A stretch of DNA of 64,000 nucleotides from NCBI RefSeq assembly GCF_000943545.1, contig NZ_JTHP01000002.1:1-64000 (forward strand), given 5' to 3'. Every line of letters starts with the position of its first letter. Position 1 is the stretch's first letter. This DNA is from Paenibacillus terrae (GTDB taxonomy: Bacteria > Bacillota > Bacilli > Paenibacillales > Paenibacillaceae). The notes beneath the pieces were generated by a model. That model worked only from the letters and a program-made list of their open reading frames with translations. It had not been told where the DNA came from and made no database searches. Positions 44,301 through 52,309 of this stretch are shown piece after piece. A program made the translations under genes and the position numbers.

Positions 44301-45981
44301 TACTTACCCATGCGTTCAGCTTGGCAGGCACTTCTTTGACTTCAAATTCAACAACGCGCGTGTTAGCATTTTTGTCCTCACTTACCGTGGTAACATTCGC
44401 TAATACTCCCTTTTGTTCTACTTTAAAGCCATCAATTTGCTTGCTGTTTTTCAAGGTGAAACGAACATACTTCTTACCATCACGTTCAACCAAAACGCCT
44501 GGTTTTTCCGTATATCCATCCATCATGGACTTTTCATCTGTTCCATCCTTCAAAAGGGTGAAGTTCAAACTAGAACTCGTTACTGGAGGAGATGTACCCG
44601 TTTCAGTAATACTACTCTTGTCGAACTGGAGACGGATCTTATGATCCATTTCATACACAGTTCCTTGAAAACTTGTGCTTACATGTACTTGTGCATTCAG
44701 AATAGCGTCCAAATCCGCTACCTTGAATTTCACAATGCGAGTATTGGCTGTCTTGTCCTCACTTACAATATCTGCATCCGTTAGCGTTCCGTTTTGCTCT
44801 GTTTTGAACTCCGTCACTGTCGTGCTGTCTTTGATGGTAAAAGAAGCCTCATATTGACCCTTCGTTACCGTCAAAGTCGCCGGAGACAACAGATATTGCG
44901 CCATTGCCGAAGCTTGATCCTTGGTAGCATGCAGAGCATTGAAGTTAATGGAGTATGTTCCATCTGCCAAAGTTGATGGTGACTGTACTGCAGCCAACTG
45001 AAGATCTACATTGTAGGTGCCTACATAGTTTACCTCCGGCCAGTTGATACTTACCCATGCGTTCAACTTGGCAGGCAGTTCCTGGACTTCAAATTCAATC
45101 ATTCGTGTATTCGCAGTTTGATCTTCACTTACTACGGAAGTGTCCGTTAACACCCCATTTTGTTCTACCTTGAAGCCATCAATCTGCTTACTGTTCTTCA
45201 ATGTAAATTGGGCATATTGTTTACCGTCACGTCTAATCAGAGCACCCGGTTTCTCCGTATACCCATCCATCGTAGACTTTTCACCCGTTCCATCCTTCAA
45301 AAGGAAAAAGTCCAAATCGGATAGCTTTTCTCCTCCACTAGGAGGCGTTACTGGTGGAACGGTTGGATTCTCCGTTGAGTTTTTAAGTCTCAGACTGGAA
45401 GGATCAAACTCAATCCATTCCTTCACCGAATAGTCCGGATCGGTATCTACATACCATGGAGAACTGCTATTAAATCCAAACTCCGTATTTACATTTTGAT
45501 GAAAATCATAAACATCGAAACTTACAGTTCCCGAAGTTTTTCCGGAATCTACTTCTATTTTTGCGGGAACCGTTTCCCCGTTTTGTTCTACTAAAAATTT
45601 CGAAAGACCTTGAGCCTCCGCAAACTTAAATGAAAAATGATATTTTCCATCTTGGATTGTCAAATCCCCAGGGAAGTTATAGTTCGTTTTAAAACTCGAA
45701 TCCCGAGTGCTTCCAGTAGAGGTCTTTTTTAAAGGCTTGTAGTCGATAAGATATTCCCCATCAGCATAGGTAGCCGTTGTGGCATTAGTAGGTCCGGTAT
45801 ATGTGCTAGGTGCTTCCTCATAGGTAGCATAGGTTGCACTAGTTACTGTAGTGCTGGAGCTAGACTGATTAGTTTGAGATGACTCATCCTCAGACGCCGC
45901 CAGTACATACGGGGAAAATAAAGAAAACAACATTATAATAGTGGCAAATGTCGTAAAATATTTGTTGAATCGGCTTTTCAA
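41311..45981 (-). CDS. Giant secreted hemophore with eleven NEAT domains
   Basis: 1556 aa. Signal peptide about 1-29, a Ser/Thr-rich spacer, then NEAT domains at about 73-198, 219-332, 338-457, 470-580, 586-705, 718-828, 845-964, 980-1096, 1113-1255, 1273-1393 and 1432-1552. The heme-binding YxxxY motif is present in domains 2, 4, 6, 8 and 11 (Y319/Y323, Y568/Y572, Y816/Y820, Y1082/Y1086, Y1538/Y1542). Domains 3, 5 and 7 have YxxxH. Domains 1, 9 and 10 lack the pair. No LPXTG or NPQTN sorting signal or SLH domain, so it is probably released. TTG start behind GGGGG. Domains 2-7 are three tandem copies of one two-domain unit. Confidence 0.93.
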   Translation of the reverse strand: MKSRFNKYFTTFATIIMLFSLFSPYVLAASEDESSQTNQSSSSTTVTSATYATYEEAPSTYTGPTNATTATYADGEYLIDYKPLKKTSTGSTRDSSFKTNYNFPGDLTIQDGKYHFSFKFAEAQGLSKFLVEQNGETVPAKIEVDSGKTSGTVSFDVYDFHQNVNTEFGFNSSSPWYVDTDPDYSVKEWIEFDPSSLRLKNSTENPTVPPVTPPSGGEKLSDLDFFLLKDGTGEKSTMDGYTEKPGALIRRDGKQYAQFTLKNSKQIDGFKVEQNGVLTDTSVVSEDQTANTRMIEFEVQELPAKLNAWVSINWPEVNYVGTYNVDLQLAAVQSPSTLADGTYSINFNALHATKDQASAMAQYLLSPATLTVTKGQYEASFTIKDSTTVTEFKTEQNGTLTDADIVSEDKTANTRIVKFKVADLDAILNAQVHVSTSFQGTVYEMDHKIRLQFDKSSITETGTSPPVTSSSLNFTLLKDGTDEKSMMDGYTEKPGVLVERDGKKYVRFTLKNSKQIDGFKVEQKGVLANVTTVSEDKNANTRVVEFEVKEVPAKLNAWVSINWPELNYVQTYNVDLQLGPATSSGLADGTYSIKFDTLHATKEEASSMARYLVSPATLTVQKGKYEASFTVKDSTTVTKLKTEQNGTLTDTDIVSEDKAANTRVVKFKVADLDAVLNAQVHISTSFNGTPYEMDHNIRLKFDKSSLPGTDNGSNPVTSNLDFTLLKDGSSEKSMMDGYTEKPGTLVERSGKKYVQFTLKNSKQIDGFKVEQNGVLTNAIVVSEDKTANTRVIEFEVKEVPAKLNAWVSINWPELNYVNTYDVDLQLGAATTPVDPGTPGTPGKALADGTYSINFDALHATKDQKSAMAQYLLSPATLTVSKGKYEASFTIKDSATVTEFKTEQNGTLTDADVVSVDKKADTRVVKFKVADLDAILNAQVHVSTSYNGTVYEMDHKIRLQFDRSSIAVNGTDGGTTPGTENGRYSIDFSVLKNGSNEISVMDGYMQKPATLLKQSGKNLIQIKMDKSSWIKTFKVNGAEAQVIDQSTSADTRTVQFEVADLSDKVMVNTHVIVPGLDLGGIPYDHVYDVQYQFEPATIRSFVEPSSTGAADPIVKLDFDKLANGKYVLKFSIVLADGTTGENSPAQRFIANEPAQLVVEGDKRFVGLKLQNSNEVKALRIWDNASGGYKDAEVTQEDAASNTKNVRFSVSDFKNNVKGQLVVYEAPKVASAAPMVFKAEDRVEKVYDFEFKFNTSDVTYYNDKKTGEVEKGKSNLADGEYTANFRVLANGTDKDSLVAPFVQSLAKLVVKNGKVQAHLTVTDNQALKLFQTDFEGRYANPTVVGSNTKGDTRTIAFEVPDLDKKLSVYTQVYLPEKFILNEKFGGQIQFDRASLKGEGVNAATTAPAAERTAETPTPVAETKPVVEQPAQTVTSEKQYTINYNVFKDKTSEASVMDGYLNKPATLIEKGDKRYIQVTLKNSSWMPVLQVEQNGSLKDVEVISTSGDTRVVQFEVVDLSQKISAYTHVIVPGLVLGGVPYDHWYTVQFQFDEASLKAK
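43090..45327 (-). repeat. Three tandem ~745-bp repeats encoding NEAT pairs
   Basis: The two-domain module (NEAT 2-3, 4-5, 6-7) is repeated three times within the giant gene, with starts about 753 and 744 bp apart. The protein copies share long identical runs such as KNSKQIDGFKVEQ and LPAKLNAWVSINWPE-type blocks, and the DNA is also very similar. This indicates recent tandem duplication and a risk of collapse or recombination here. Confidence 0.85.
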
Positions 45982-46006
45982 AGTGATGTATCCCCCTACT
46001 TAAAAT

Positions 46007-46042
46007 ATACTCATTTGGAGCTTTGAAACTCCAAATGAGTAT
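46007..46042 (-). promoter_or_regulatory. Perfect hairpin just upstream of the giant NEAT gene
   Basis: ATACTCATTTGGAG (46007-46020) and its exact complement (46029-46042) flank an 8-nt loop: a 14-bp perfect stem. On the minus strand only ATATTTTAAG follows, not a strong T run. It lies between two NEAT genes of the same operon and ends about 25 nt before the TTG start, so it probably sets the relative level of the giant gene. Confidence 0.7.
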
Positions 46043-46074
46043 TCAGTTCAAATCAATATTTTTACAAAAAAACC

Positions 46075-46572
46075 TTAAATATCGCTGTCGTCAAATTGGA
46101 ATTGAACCACATAATCATGATCGTATGGAATACCACCAGTGTATTCTTTAGGCACACTTACATGCAGTTTAACGTTCAATTTTTGGGATGAGCTACTTAC
46201 AGGGAACTCTACTATTCTTGTATCTCCTGATGTGCTTACCACAGTCGCATTCACATATTGACCGTTTTGTTGCGTTTTAAACTCAGTTACCCAAGCACTC
46301 TTCGTAATAGCTACTCTAACTTTGTTTTGACCATTAGAAACAATTAAAGTAGCAGGTTTTTTAACATAACCATTGGTATCCATGTAGGATTTTTCAGTGG
46401 TTCCATCTTTATAAACCGTATAAGGTAACTGATACGTACCGTTAGGCAAAGCCGCATTCGCTTTATTTGCAGAAAACGGAGCTAGTACAACAAATACCAG
46501 AGCAGCCATCAATACAGTAAGCATCACTTTTTTTAAAGACAATTTTTCCATACGGTTCATGATCATGTTCAT
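46075..46572 (-). CDS. Secreted single-NEAT heme-binding protein
   Basis: 165 aa. Signal peptide about 1-40 (LMAALVFVVLAPFSANKANA), then one NEAT domain about 42-162 with the helix motif SYMDTNGYVKKPATL and the heme signature IPYDHDYVV (YxxxY). It lacks any wall anchor. RBS AAAGGAG precedes the ATG. The N-terminus (MNRMEKLSLKKV) closely matches that of the next NEAT gene upstream, so the two are probably duplicates. Confidence 0.9.
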   Translation of the reverse strand: MNMIMNRMEKLSLKKVMLTVLMAALVFVVLAPFSANKANAALPNGTYQLPYTVYKDGTTEKSYMDTNGYVKKPATLIVSNGQNKVRVAITKSAWVTEFKTQQNGQYVNATVVSTSGDTRIVEFPVSSSSQKLNVKLHVSVPKEYTGGIPYDHDYVVQFQFDDSDI

Positions 46573-46604
46573 GTTCTCATTCTCCTTTTACGTTTTATTT
46601 TGGA

Positions 46605-47072
46605 TTAGATTTCGTCGAATTGCAGTTGTACATCATACTTGCCTGTGTAGCCAATGACTGGAATGGTGATTTCAGCGTAAGCGTTGACTTTAGCATTCAG
46701 GTCAGCAACTTGGAATTCTACTACACGAGTGTTGTTGGCAGTATCTGTGCTTACCACAGTCGCGTCTTGCAGTACGCCGTTTTGTTCCACTTTGAACGTT
46801 GTGATCAGATTGCTGCTTTTCACAGTCAAACGAACAACATTTTTGCCATTAGCTACAATAACCTGAGCTGGTTTCGTCAAATAGCTGTCCAGACGGGAGG
46901 TTTCATTCGTTTGATCTTTCAGAACATTATAGTTGACTGCATACGTGCCATCGGCTGCTGCCGCTTTAGCTGAGAATGGAGCAATAACTGCAAAAACAAG
47001 CGCTGTCATGATCAATGCCACGAGTACCTTTTTGAAAGAAAACTGTTCAAAGCGATTCATTACCATATTCAT
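46605..47072 (-). CDS. Secreted single-NEAT heme-binding protein
   Basis: 155 aa from the ATG at 47072 (AGGAG upstream); the frame opens 12 nt earlier with GTG. Signal peptide about 1-39, then one NEAT domain with TSRLDSYLTKPAQVI and the signature IGYTGKYDVQLQF (YxxxY), which resembles domains 2, 4 and 6 of the giant protein more than the YDHxY type. The C-terminus stops directly after the NEAT fold, so it is likely released. Second gene of the NEAT operon. Confidence 0.9.
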   Translation of the reverse strand: MNMVMNRFEQFSFKKVLVALIMTALVFAVIAPFSAKAAAADGTYAVNYNVLKDQTNETSRLDSYLTKPAQVIVANGKNVVRLTVKSSNLITTFKVEQNGVLQDATVVSTDTANNTRVVEFQVADLNAKVNAYAEITIPVIGYTGKYDVQLQFDEI

Positions 47073-47143
47073 ATCTACACACACTCCTCCATTTTTTATG
47101 CTTGAATTTATGTTGATTTCATGAACGATAAGATTGCTTGAAT

Positions 47144-47659
47144 TTACTTCTTAGAAGATTTCGTTGATTTCGTAGACTGGACAACTGCTACTTTTTTGAC
47201 ACTTTTGGAATCAAAAGCGAAGCGAATGGTATAGTCATGATCGTAGTTATACGCAGGGACGGTAACATGAATTTTTGAAATCAGCGGGCTGTTCACAGTT
47301 GTAATTGGAAATTGTACAGTACGGGTATCCGTTTTGGCATCCTTATGAATGACCTTTGTGTCGATGATTTTGCCTTTGTAATCCACTTTAAACCCGGTTG
47401 TCCATTCGCTGTGATTCAGCTTGATTTGCATGGTCATTTGGCCTTTTTTCACATACAACTTGGCTGGCTTCTCAAAATAATCATTAGCCATGGATACAGA
47501 ATCGTTTTCGGCCTTGAGAATATCGTATTTAAGCGTGTATGTACCATCCGCCAATTTTGTAGAAGCCGTAGCGGCTACCACAGATGATGAAGTTGGCCAA
47601 AAGCTCAGCACACTGACCAGCAGAAACACAGCAATCATTGCAGAATAACCCTTCCTCAT
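47144..47659 (-). CDS. Secreted single-NEAT heme-binding protein (first gene of the operon)
   Basis: 171 aa. Signal peptide about 1-30, NEAT domain about 34-155 with SMANDYFEKPAKLYV and the heme signature YNYDHDYTIRF. A Lys/Ser-rich tail (STKSTKSSKK) replaces any sorting signal and could bind wall polymers electrostatically. The ATG follows GGGAGGG. The promoter immediately upstream is covered by a Fur box, so it is expected to be switched on by iron starvation, with the downstream NEAT and transporter genes. Confidence 0.9.
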   Translation of the reverse strand: MRKGYSAMIAVFLLVSVLSFWPTSSSVVAATASTKLADGTYTLKYDILKAENDSVSMANDYFEKPAKLYVKKGQMTMQIKLNHSEWTTGFKVDYKGKIIDTKVIHKDAKTDTRTVQFPITTVNSPLISKIHVTVPAYNYDHDYTIRFAFDSKSVKKVAVVQSTKSTKSSKK

Positions 47660-47684
47660 TTTGACAGCAGTCCCTCCCCACGAG

Positions 47685-47713
47685 AATATAAGTTAATTGA
47701 TTATCATTCTCAA
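47685..47713 (-). promoter_or_regulatory. Fur-controlled promoter of the NEAT operon
   Basis: On the minus strand TTGAGA (47713-47708) and TATATT (47690-47685) are 17 nt apart. The 7-1-7 Fur box TGATTATCATTCTCA (plus-strand 47698-47712) covers the -35 and part of the spacer, so bound Fur should block it. Confidence 0.8.
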
Positions 47714-47962
47714 TTGAATTTTAAAAAAAATAGCTCTTCTTGAGCTTTTTCTCCCCACCTTCCCATCCAGAAATTCGCAAAGCCAAGTGAACCCATCACC
47801 AATATATCTTACACTTTTCGAATATGTCAATATGTATTTGCGTGTATATAACCCTTGATATATGCTATTTTTTAAGAAAAATTTAGGACACCTTCCTCTA
47901 TACCAAGAATCCCCTCCTCTCCATTTCAATAAAAAAATTATTTAAAATTTTGGTTTTTTCAA

Positions 47963-47992
47963 TTGACAATTCCTATTGATATTCATTATCAT
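47963..47992 (+). promoter_or_regulatory. Fur-controlled promoter of the plus-strand heme transporter
   Basis: TTGACA (47963-47968) and TATCAT (47987-47992) are 18 nt apart. A 7-1-7 Fur box TGATATTCATTATCA (47977-47991) overlaps the -10. The DNA between here and the minus-strand promoter is AT-rich with no gene seen. Confidence 0.8.
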
Positions 47993-48007
47993 TCTCTTAT
48001 ACATAAA

Positions 48008-48022
48008 TGAAAATGATTATCA
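48008..48022 (+). promoter_or_regulatory. Second Fur box of the plus-strand heme transporter
   Basis: TGAAAATGATTATCA, a 7-1-7 Fur box 16 nt after the first, near the expected transcription start and about 35 nt before the ATG. Two boxes suggest tight or cooperative repression. Confidence 0.75.
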
Positions 48023-48056
48023 TTATTGTTTAACTTAAAATTGCAGGAGGAATGAC

Positions 48057-49037
48057 ATGAAATCTTATGTGTTGTGGTCATCCGCAGCGCTTTTATTGGC
48101 AGTTACCGGATGTAGTAATGGTACTCCAGCCGCAGATCACAAACCAACTACTGCATCTGTATCTGCCACTTCCGGCACAACAAGCGGTGCGGCGATTCAG
48201 GTTACTGATTTTTCAAAACGGACGTTGGTGTTCCAAGGTGTCCCTCAACATATCATTGCGCTCAGCAATGGCGATCTGGATATTATATATGCTTTGGGCG
48301 GAACAGCCGTCGGCAGACCCAACTCGAATGGACCTTCCGTCGTGCCTGCTGCTGAAAACGTTCAACAAGTAGGCTCTACTCATGAGGTCGATCTGGAGAA
48401 AATTACGATGCTCAAACCGGATGTCGTATTAGGCAATTACCCTATGAATGAGAAGGACATTCCATCTATTGAAGGTGTCGGTTCACAGCTGCTGCTGACA
48501 GGGGCCAATTCAGTCAAAGATATTCAGTCGCAAATTACACTCTTCGGGCAATTATTGCAAAAGCAGGCTCAGGCGGTGAAATTGAATCAGCAAATTGACC
48601 AACAGGTAGCCACATTACAAAAGGAAACAGCCTCTACCTCCAAACCTAAAGTGCTGCTTGTTTACGGAGCCCCGGCCACATATATGGCGGCATTGCCGAA
48701 TTCATTAGGCGGAAATATTCTGGAAATGGCTGGCGGTGCTAATATTGCCGCTGATTTTCCGGGCCTGCAAAATTTCCCGCAATACGCGCAGCTAAACACG
48801 GAACGCATCGTACAGGCCGACCCTGACTACATCCTGATTATGACCCACGGCAATACGGAAGAGGTCAAAGCCGCATTTATCAAGGAAATGCAAGAAAATG
48901 CAGCTTGGAGCGGAATCAAGGCGGTCAAAAACAATCAGGTTGAAGTATTACCCTCCGATCTGTTCGGAACAAATCCGGGCACACGGGTTACTGAGGCACT
49001 GGATTTGATGCACCAAAAGCTGTATCCGGCGAAATAA
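48057..49037 (+). CDS. Heme/iron ABC transporter lipoprotein, IsdE-like
   Basis: 326 aa. Lipobox VTGCSNG after a short hydrophobic signal, a Thr/Ser/Ala-rich linker, then a class III binding-protein fold (VPQHIIALSNGDLDIIYALGG; KPKVLLVYGAPATYMAALPNSLGGNILEMAGGANI; LPSDLFGTNPGTRVTEALDLM). It resembles the minus-strand lipoprotein but is clearly diverged. GCAGGAGG lies 6 nt before the ATG. First gene of a four-gene operon ending in isdG. Confidence 0.88.
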   Translation: MKSYVLWSSAALLLAVTGCSNGTPAADHKPTTASVSATSGTTSGAAIQVTDFSKRTLVFQGVPQHIIALSNGDLDIIYALGGTAVGRPNSNGPSVVPAAENVQQVGSTHEVDLEKITMLKPDVVLGNYPMNEKDIPSIEGVGSQLLLTGANSVKDIQSQITLFGQLLQKQAQAVKLNQQIDQQVATLQKETASTSKPKVLLVYGAPATYMAALPNSLGGNILEMAGGANIAADFPGLQNFPQYAQLNTERIVQADPDYILIMTHGNTEEVKAAFIKEMQENAAWSGIKAVKNNQVEVLPSDLFGTNPGTRVTEALDLMHQKLYPAK

Positions 49038-49040
49038 GCG

Positions 49041-50039
49041 ATGAACAAACTACAACGCGCCAGAAGACGCACCATCGCCTGGATTACGCTTCCGATCTTG
49101 CTGTTAGCTGTATCCGTGTACGGCCTGGCTTACGGATCGGTGTCGATTCCACTACGAGAAATCAATCAGGTTTTGCTACATAATGATGACTCCACCTATC
49201 GCACGATCCTAATGGATCTCCGGCTGCCCAGAGTATTAGTGGGTCTGCTCGTAGGAGCCTGTCTGGCAGCTGCGGGAGCACTTCTTCAGGGAGTCATGAA
49301 AAATCCACTGGCTGATCCCGGCATTATTGGTGTATCAGCTGGTGGCGGACTCGCTGCGGTCATCACGATGGTCATGCTTCCACAGCTTAGCTACCTTCTT
49401 CCGGTAACTGCCTTTTTGGGAGCCTTCCTGACTGCCGTTGCCATTTACCTGCTGGCTTGGGATCGGGGAGCCTCTCCCATCAAAATCGTATTAGCGGGTG
49501 TTGCAATCAACGCACTGCTGGGCGCGGTCATGAACGGCGTGATGGTCATGTACAGCGACCGCGTGCAAGCGGTTCTCCCTTGGCTATCCGGCGGATTGAA
49601 CGGACGAAGCTGGCATCATCTGGAGTTCATGGCGCCTTACGCCATCATTGGCTTAATCGCCTCCCTGTTTGCGATCAAGCCTGCCAATTTGCTGCTACTG
49701 GGCGACGATTCAGCTCAACTGCTCGGACAGCGTGTAGAGCTTCAGCGACTGCTCATTATTTTGCTCTCTGCCCTGCTCGCCGGTACGGCAGTCAGTGTAG
49801 CGGGGCCGATCGGTTTTGTAGGACTGGTCGTTCCTCATGTCATCCGACTGCTGATCGGGGAGGATTACCGTTTCCTCCTTCCCCTTTCCATTCTGGGCGG
49901 CGGGACACTGGTCGTACTGGCAGATACGGTGGCACGGTCCTGGTTTGATCCGATTGAACTGCCTGTAGGTATTTTGCTGGCCGTCATCGGAGCGCCGTTC
50001 TTCTTAATCCTGCTCAAGAAACGGGGGAATTTCGGATGA
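49041..50039 (+). CDS. FecCD-type ABC permease (heme/iron)
   Basis: 332 aa, multi-spanning, with MDLRLPRVLVGLLVGACLAAAGALLQ, NPLADPGIIGVSAGGGLAAV and GLVVPHVIRLLIGEDYRF. It starts 3 nt after the lipoprotein stop and overlaps the ATPase start by 4 nt, a tight transporter operon. Same family as the permease at 39219, so the island has two parallel importers. Confidence 0.92.
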   Translation: MNKLQRARRRTIAWITLPILLLAVSVYGLAYGSVSIPLREINQVLLHNDDSTYRTILMDLRLPRVLVGLLVGACLAAAGALLQGVMKNPLADPGIIGVSAGGGLAAVITMVMLPQLSYLLPVTAFLGAFLTAVAIYLLAWDRGASPIKIVLAGVAINALLGAVMNGVMVMYSDRVQAVLPWLSGGLNGRSWHHLEFMAPYAIIGLIASLFAIKPANLLLLGDDSAQLLGQRVELQRLLIILLSALLAGTAVSVAGPIGFVGLVVPHVIRLLIGEDYRFLLPLSILGGGTLVVLADTVARSWFDPIELPVGILLAVIGAPFFLILLKKRGNFG

Positions 50040-50827
50040 CAGCCATTCAGGGTGAACATATCTCCTTACAGCGCGGGTATTTCAAGCTGGACGATGTAAA
50101 CATTACCTTGCCTGCCGGACAGCTCACCGCAATTGTCGGGCCCAACGGTTCGGGCAAATCCACGCTTTTGCGGATTATTACAAGGCTGCTCAAGCAGGAT
50201 CAGGGACAGGTTTCTGTACTGGGCAAGCCCGTGCAGGAGTACAAGCGGCGTGATTTTGCCCAGACGATTACAATGCTGCCGCAAATGAAGGATATGCTGC
50301 CGTTATTAACAGTTCGTGAGCTGGTCGCTTACGGAAGATCCCCTCATGTCAAAGGCTTGAGGACACGGCATATCGGACAGGATCAGCATATTGTGGACCA
50401 TGTCATGGAAATCACAGGCATGAAGCCCTATGCGGATCGGATGTTCCATACTCTATCGGGAGGTGAACAACAAAAAGCGCGAATTGCAATGGCTTTGGCC
50501 CAACAAACGGGCATTCTTTTGCTCGATGAACCTACCACTTTTCTGGATATCGCCCATCAATTTGAGGTTATGGATATGCTGAGGCGTATCAATCACGAGT
50601 CCAGCTTGACGATTGTTATGGTACTGCATGATTTGCAGCAAGCTGCGGCCTATTGTCATCATATGATTGCGCTTAAAAGGGGACGAATCGCCATGGCTGG
50701 CGAACCCCGTCAGATTTTGACGTCTGCTTTTCTTCGCGACATTTATGAAATGAACGCTACAATCAAATTTGAGGGTGGCTATCCGGTCATTATACCGACC
50801 ATACCACATCATTCAGGAGGAATTTAA
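50036..50827 (+). CDS. Heme/iron ABC transporter ATP-binding protein
   Basis: 263 aa. Walker [11 protein letters not shown]-loop [10 protein letters not shown], signature [11 protein letters not shown], Walker [14 protein letters not shown]-switch [10 protein letters not shown]. ATPase partner of the permease that it overlaps. isdG follows 1 nt later. Confidence 0.92.
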   Translation: MTAIQGEHISLQRGYFKLDDVNITLPAGQLTAIVGPNGSGKSTLLRIITRLLKQDQGQVSVLGKPVQEYKRRDFAQTITMLPQMKDMLPLLTVRELVAYGRSPHVKGLRTRHIGQDQHIVDHVMEITGMKPYADRMFHTLSGGEQQKARIAMALAQQTGILLLDEPTTFLDIAHQFEVMDMLRRINHESSLTIVMVLHDLQQAAAYCHHMIALKRGRIAMAGEPRQILTSAFLRDIYEMNATIKFEGGYPVIIPTIPHHSGGI

Positions 50828-50828
50828 T

Positions 50829-51185
50829 ATGGTTATTGTTACAAACACATCTAAAATCACCCCGGGCAATGCCCACCTGCTCATCGAACGCTTTAACAAA
50901 GAAGGCAAAGTGGAGAAAATGGAAGGCTTCCTAGGTCTGGAAGTACTGCTCACTGAAAACACAAAAGATTATGATGAAGTAACGATTAGCACACGCTGGA
51001 AGGAAAAAGAGAACTTCCAAGGCTGGACCAAAAGCGAAGCTTTCCGTGAATCACACAGCCACCGCCAAATTCCGGACTATATTTTAGAAAATAAAATTAC
51101 GTTTTATGAAGTCAAAATCGTGCGGCATCCCATTACCAACACCGATTCCGATTCCTTTCTGGTGAACGATACCGAAGCGGTTTAA
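50829..51185 (+). CDS. isdG: IsdG-type heme-degrading monooxygenase
   Basis: 118 aa from the ATG at 50829 (AGGAGG 8 nt upstream). An ABM-fold protein with the IsdG catalytic trio in place: N6, W66 and H76, one residue off S. aureus IsdG numbering (N7, W67, H77). These enzymes cleave heme in the cytoplasm to release iron, forming staphylobilin or a related product. Placement directly after the transporter shows that the imported ligand is heme rather than a siderophore. Confidence 0.92.
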   Translation: MVIVTNTSKITPGNAHLLIERFNKEGKVEKMEGFLGLEVLLTENTKDYDEVTISTRWKEKENFQGWTKSEAFRESHSHRQIPDYILENKITFYEVKIVRHPITNTDSDSFLVNDTEAV

Positions 51186-51245
51186 TCCTGTAACACAGCG
51201 ACAGACTTGTCTGCCTGTACCTTTTCACTCATACAAAACAACCAT

Positions 51246-51286
51246 AAAAAGCGACTCCGCATACCTTTGTCCGCAGAGTCGCTTTT
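51246..51286. terminator. Bidirectional terminator after isdG
   Basis: AAAAAGCGACTC/GAGTCGCTTTTT, a 12-bp perfect stem with a 17-nt loop, between convergent isdG and the MBL hydrolase. Confidence 0.93.
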
Positions 51287-51298
51287 TATATGGAATCC

Positions 51299-52309
51299 TC
51301 AGATTATAGTTGAACAGCGGCTTTGAATTTTCAGTGTCTCACCGTGTCCCAGTATATGAATGCGCTCCTTGGCGATACCCAAGCGTTCACGCTCCGCTTC
51401 GAGACGATCCAGCGCCTCTCTCGGCGTATCATCCGCCAGTTTAAAGGCTCCGTAATGCATCGGGATCATCTGATCCGCGTCGCAATCCACAAACCCCTGC
51501 AACGCCTCCTCCGGTGTCACATGCTGCGAGGTCATGAACCATTCCGGCTCATACGCACCAATCGGCATAAAGGTCAGGTCAATGTCAAAGCGCTCGCCAA
51601 CCTCCTTAAAGCCACGGAAATACCCGGTATCTCCCACAAAGTACAACGTCGGTGCAGCTGCTGTATCTGAAATAGAATGAGTATGCGATTCTGTGACGGA
51701 CGTGGCAGAGTTGATCACCTGCTGCTCACTTTGCAGCACGTATCCTCCCCAATGCGAAGTATTCGTATCAAACGGCGTACGCCGCGTCCAATGCTGGGCC
51801 GGAACAAATGTGAAGCGCACCCCGCCTACCGTAAAATGATCCCACCATTTCAGCTCATGGCAGTTACGGAAGCCTTTGCGGACCATTTTCGACTTCAACC
51901 CCGAAGGTACAAGCATCAGCGTATCTGCACGATACAATTTGCGCAACGATTCCATATGCAAATGATCATAATGCGAATGAGACAGCAGAATGATATCCAA
52001 CGGCGGTACATCCTGAATGCGGATGCCGGGCGGAGCCAGTCTTTTGTCGAAAGCCATACGCTCAGCCCACACCGGATCCGTAACGATGTTCAGTCCAAGA
52101 TACTGGATGAAAAAGGTAGAATGCCCCACCCAAGTCGCCGTCGTCGTTTCCCGGTTACTGTGCAAAAACTCCAGCTCCGGGGGATGATTCGGAACAACGA
52201 ACGTATAATCCTTCGTTTTGCTGCGGCGCTCCTGCCGCCATTGTCTGAATTGCTTGAGTGTTTTATCCGTGTTGACATGATCCATGTTGTTAAAACGAAC
52301 TTTGGGCAT
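51299..52309 (-). CDS. MBL-fold hydrolase (UlaG / NAPE-PLD-like)
   Basis: 336 aa from the ATG at 52309 (GGGGAGGAG 7 nt upstream). The metal site SHSHYDHLHMESL is preceded by ATWVGHSTFFIQYLG and TDPVWAERM; further ligands come from PAQHWTRRTPFD, YFVGDTGYF and MHYGAFK. The GHST/TDPV start and HWxxR motif are typical of the NAPE-hydrolysing-phospholipase-D-like group of this superfamily. The natural substrate in bacteria is not known. A short His/Ser/Thr-rich insert lies near 215-240. Confidence 0.87.
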   Translation of the reverse strand: MPKVRFNNMDHVNTDKTLKQFRQWRQERRSKTKDYTFVVPNHPPELEFLHSNRETTTATWVGHSTFFIQYLGLNIVTDPVWAERMAFDKRLAPPGIRIQDVPPLDIILLSHSHYDHLHMESLRKLYRADTLMLVPSGLKSKMVRKGFRNCHELKWWDHFTVGGVRFTFVPAQHWTRRTPFDTNTSHWGGYVLQSEQQVINSATSVTESHTHSISDTAAAPTLYFVGDTGYFRGFKEVGERFDIDLTFMPIGAYEPEWFMTSQHVTPEEALQGFVDCDADQMIPMHYGAFKLADDTPREALDRLEAERERLGIAKERIHILGHGETLKIQSRCSTII

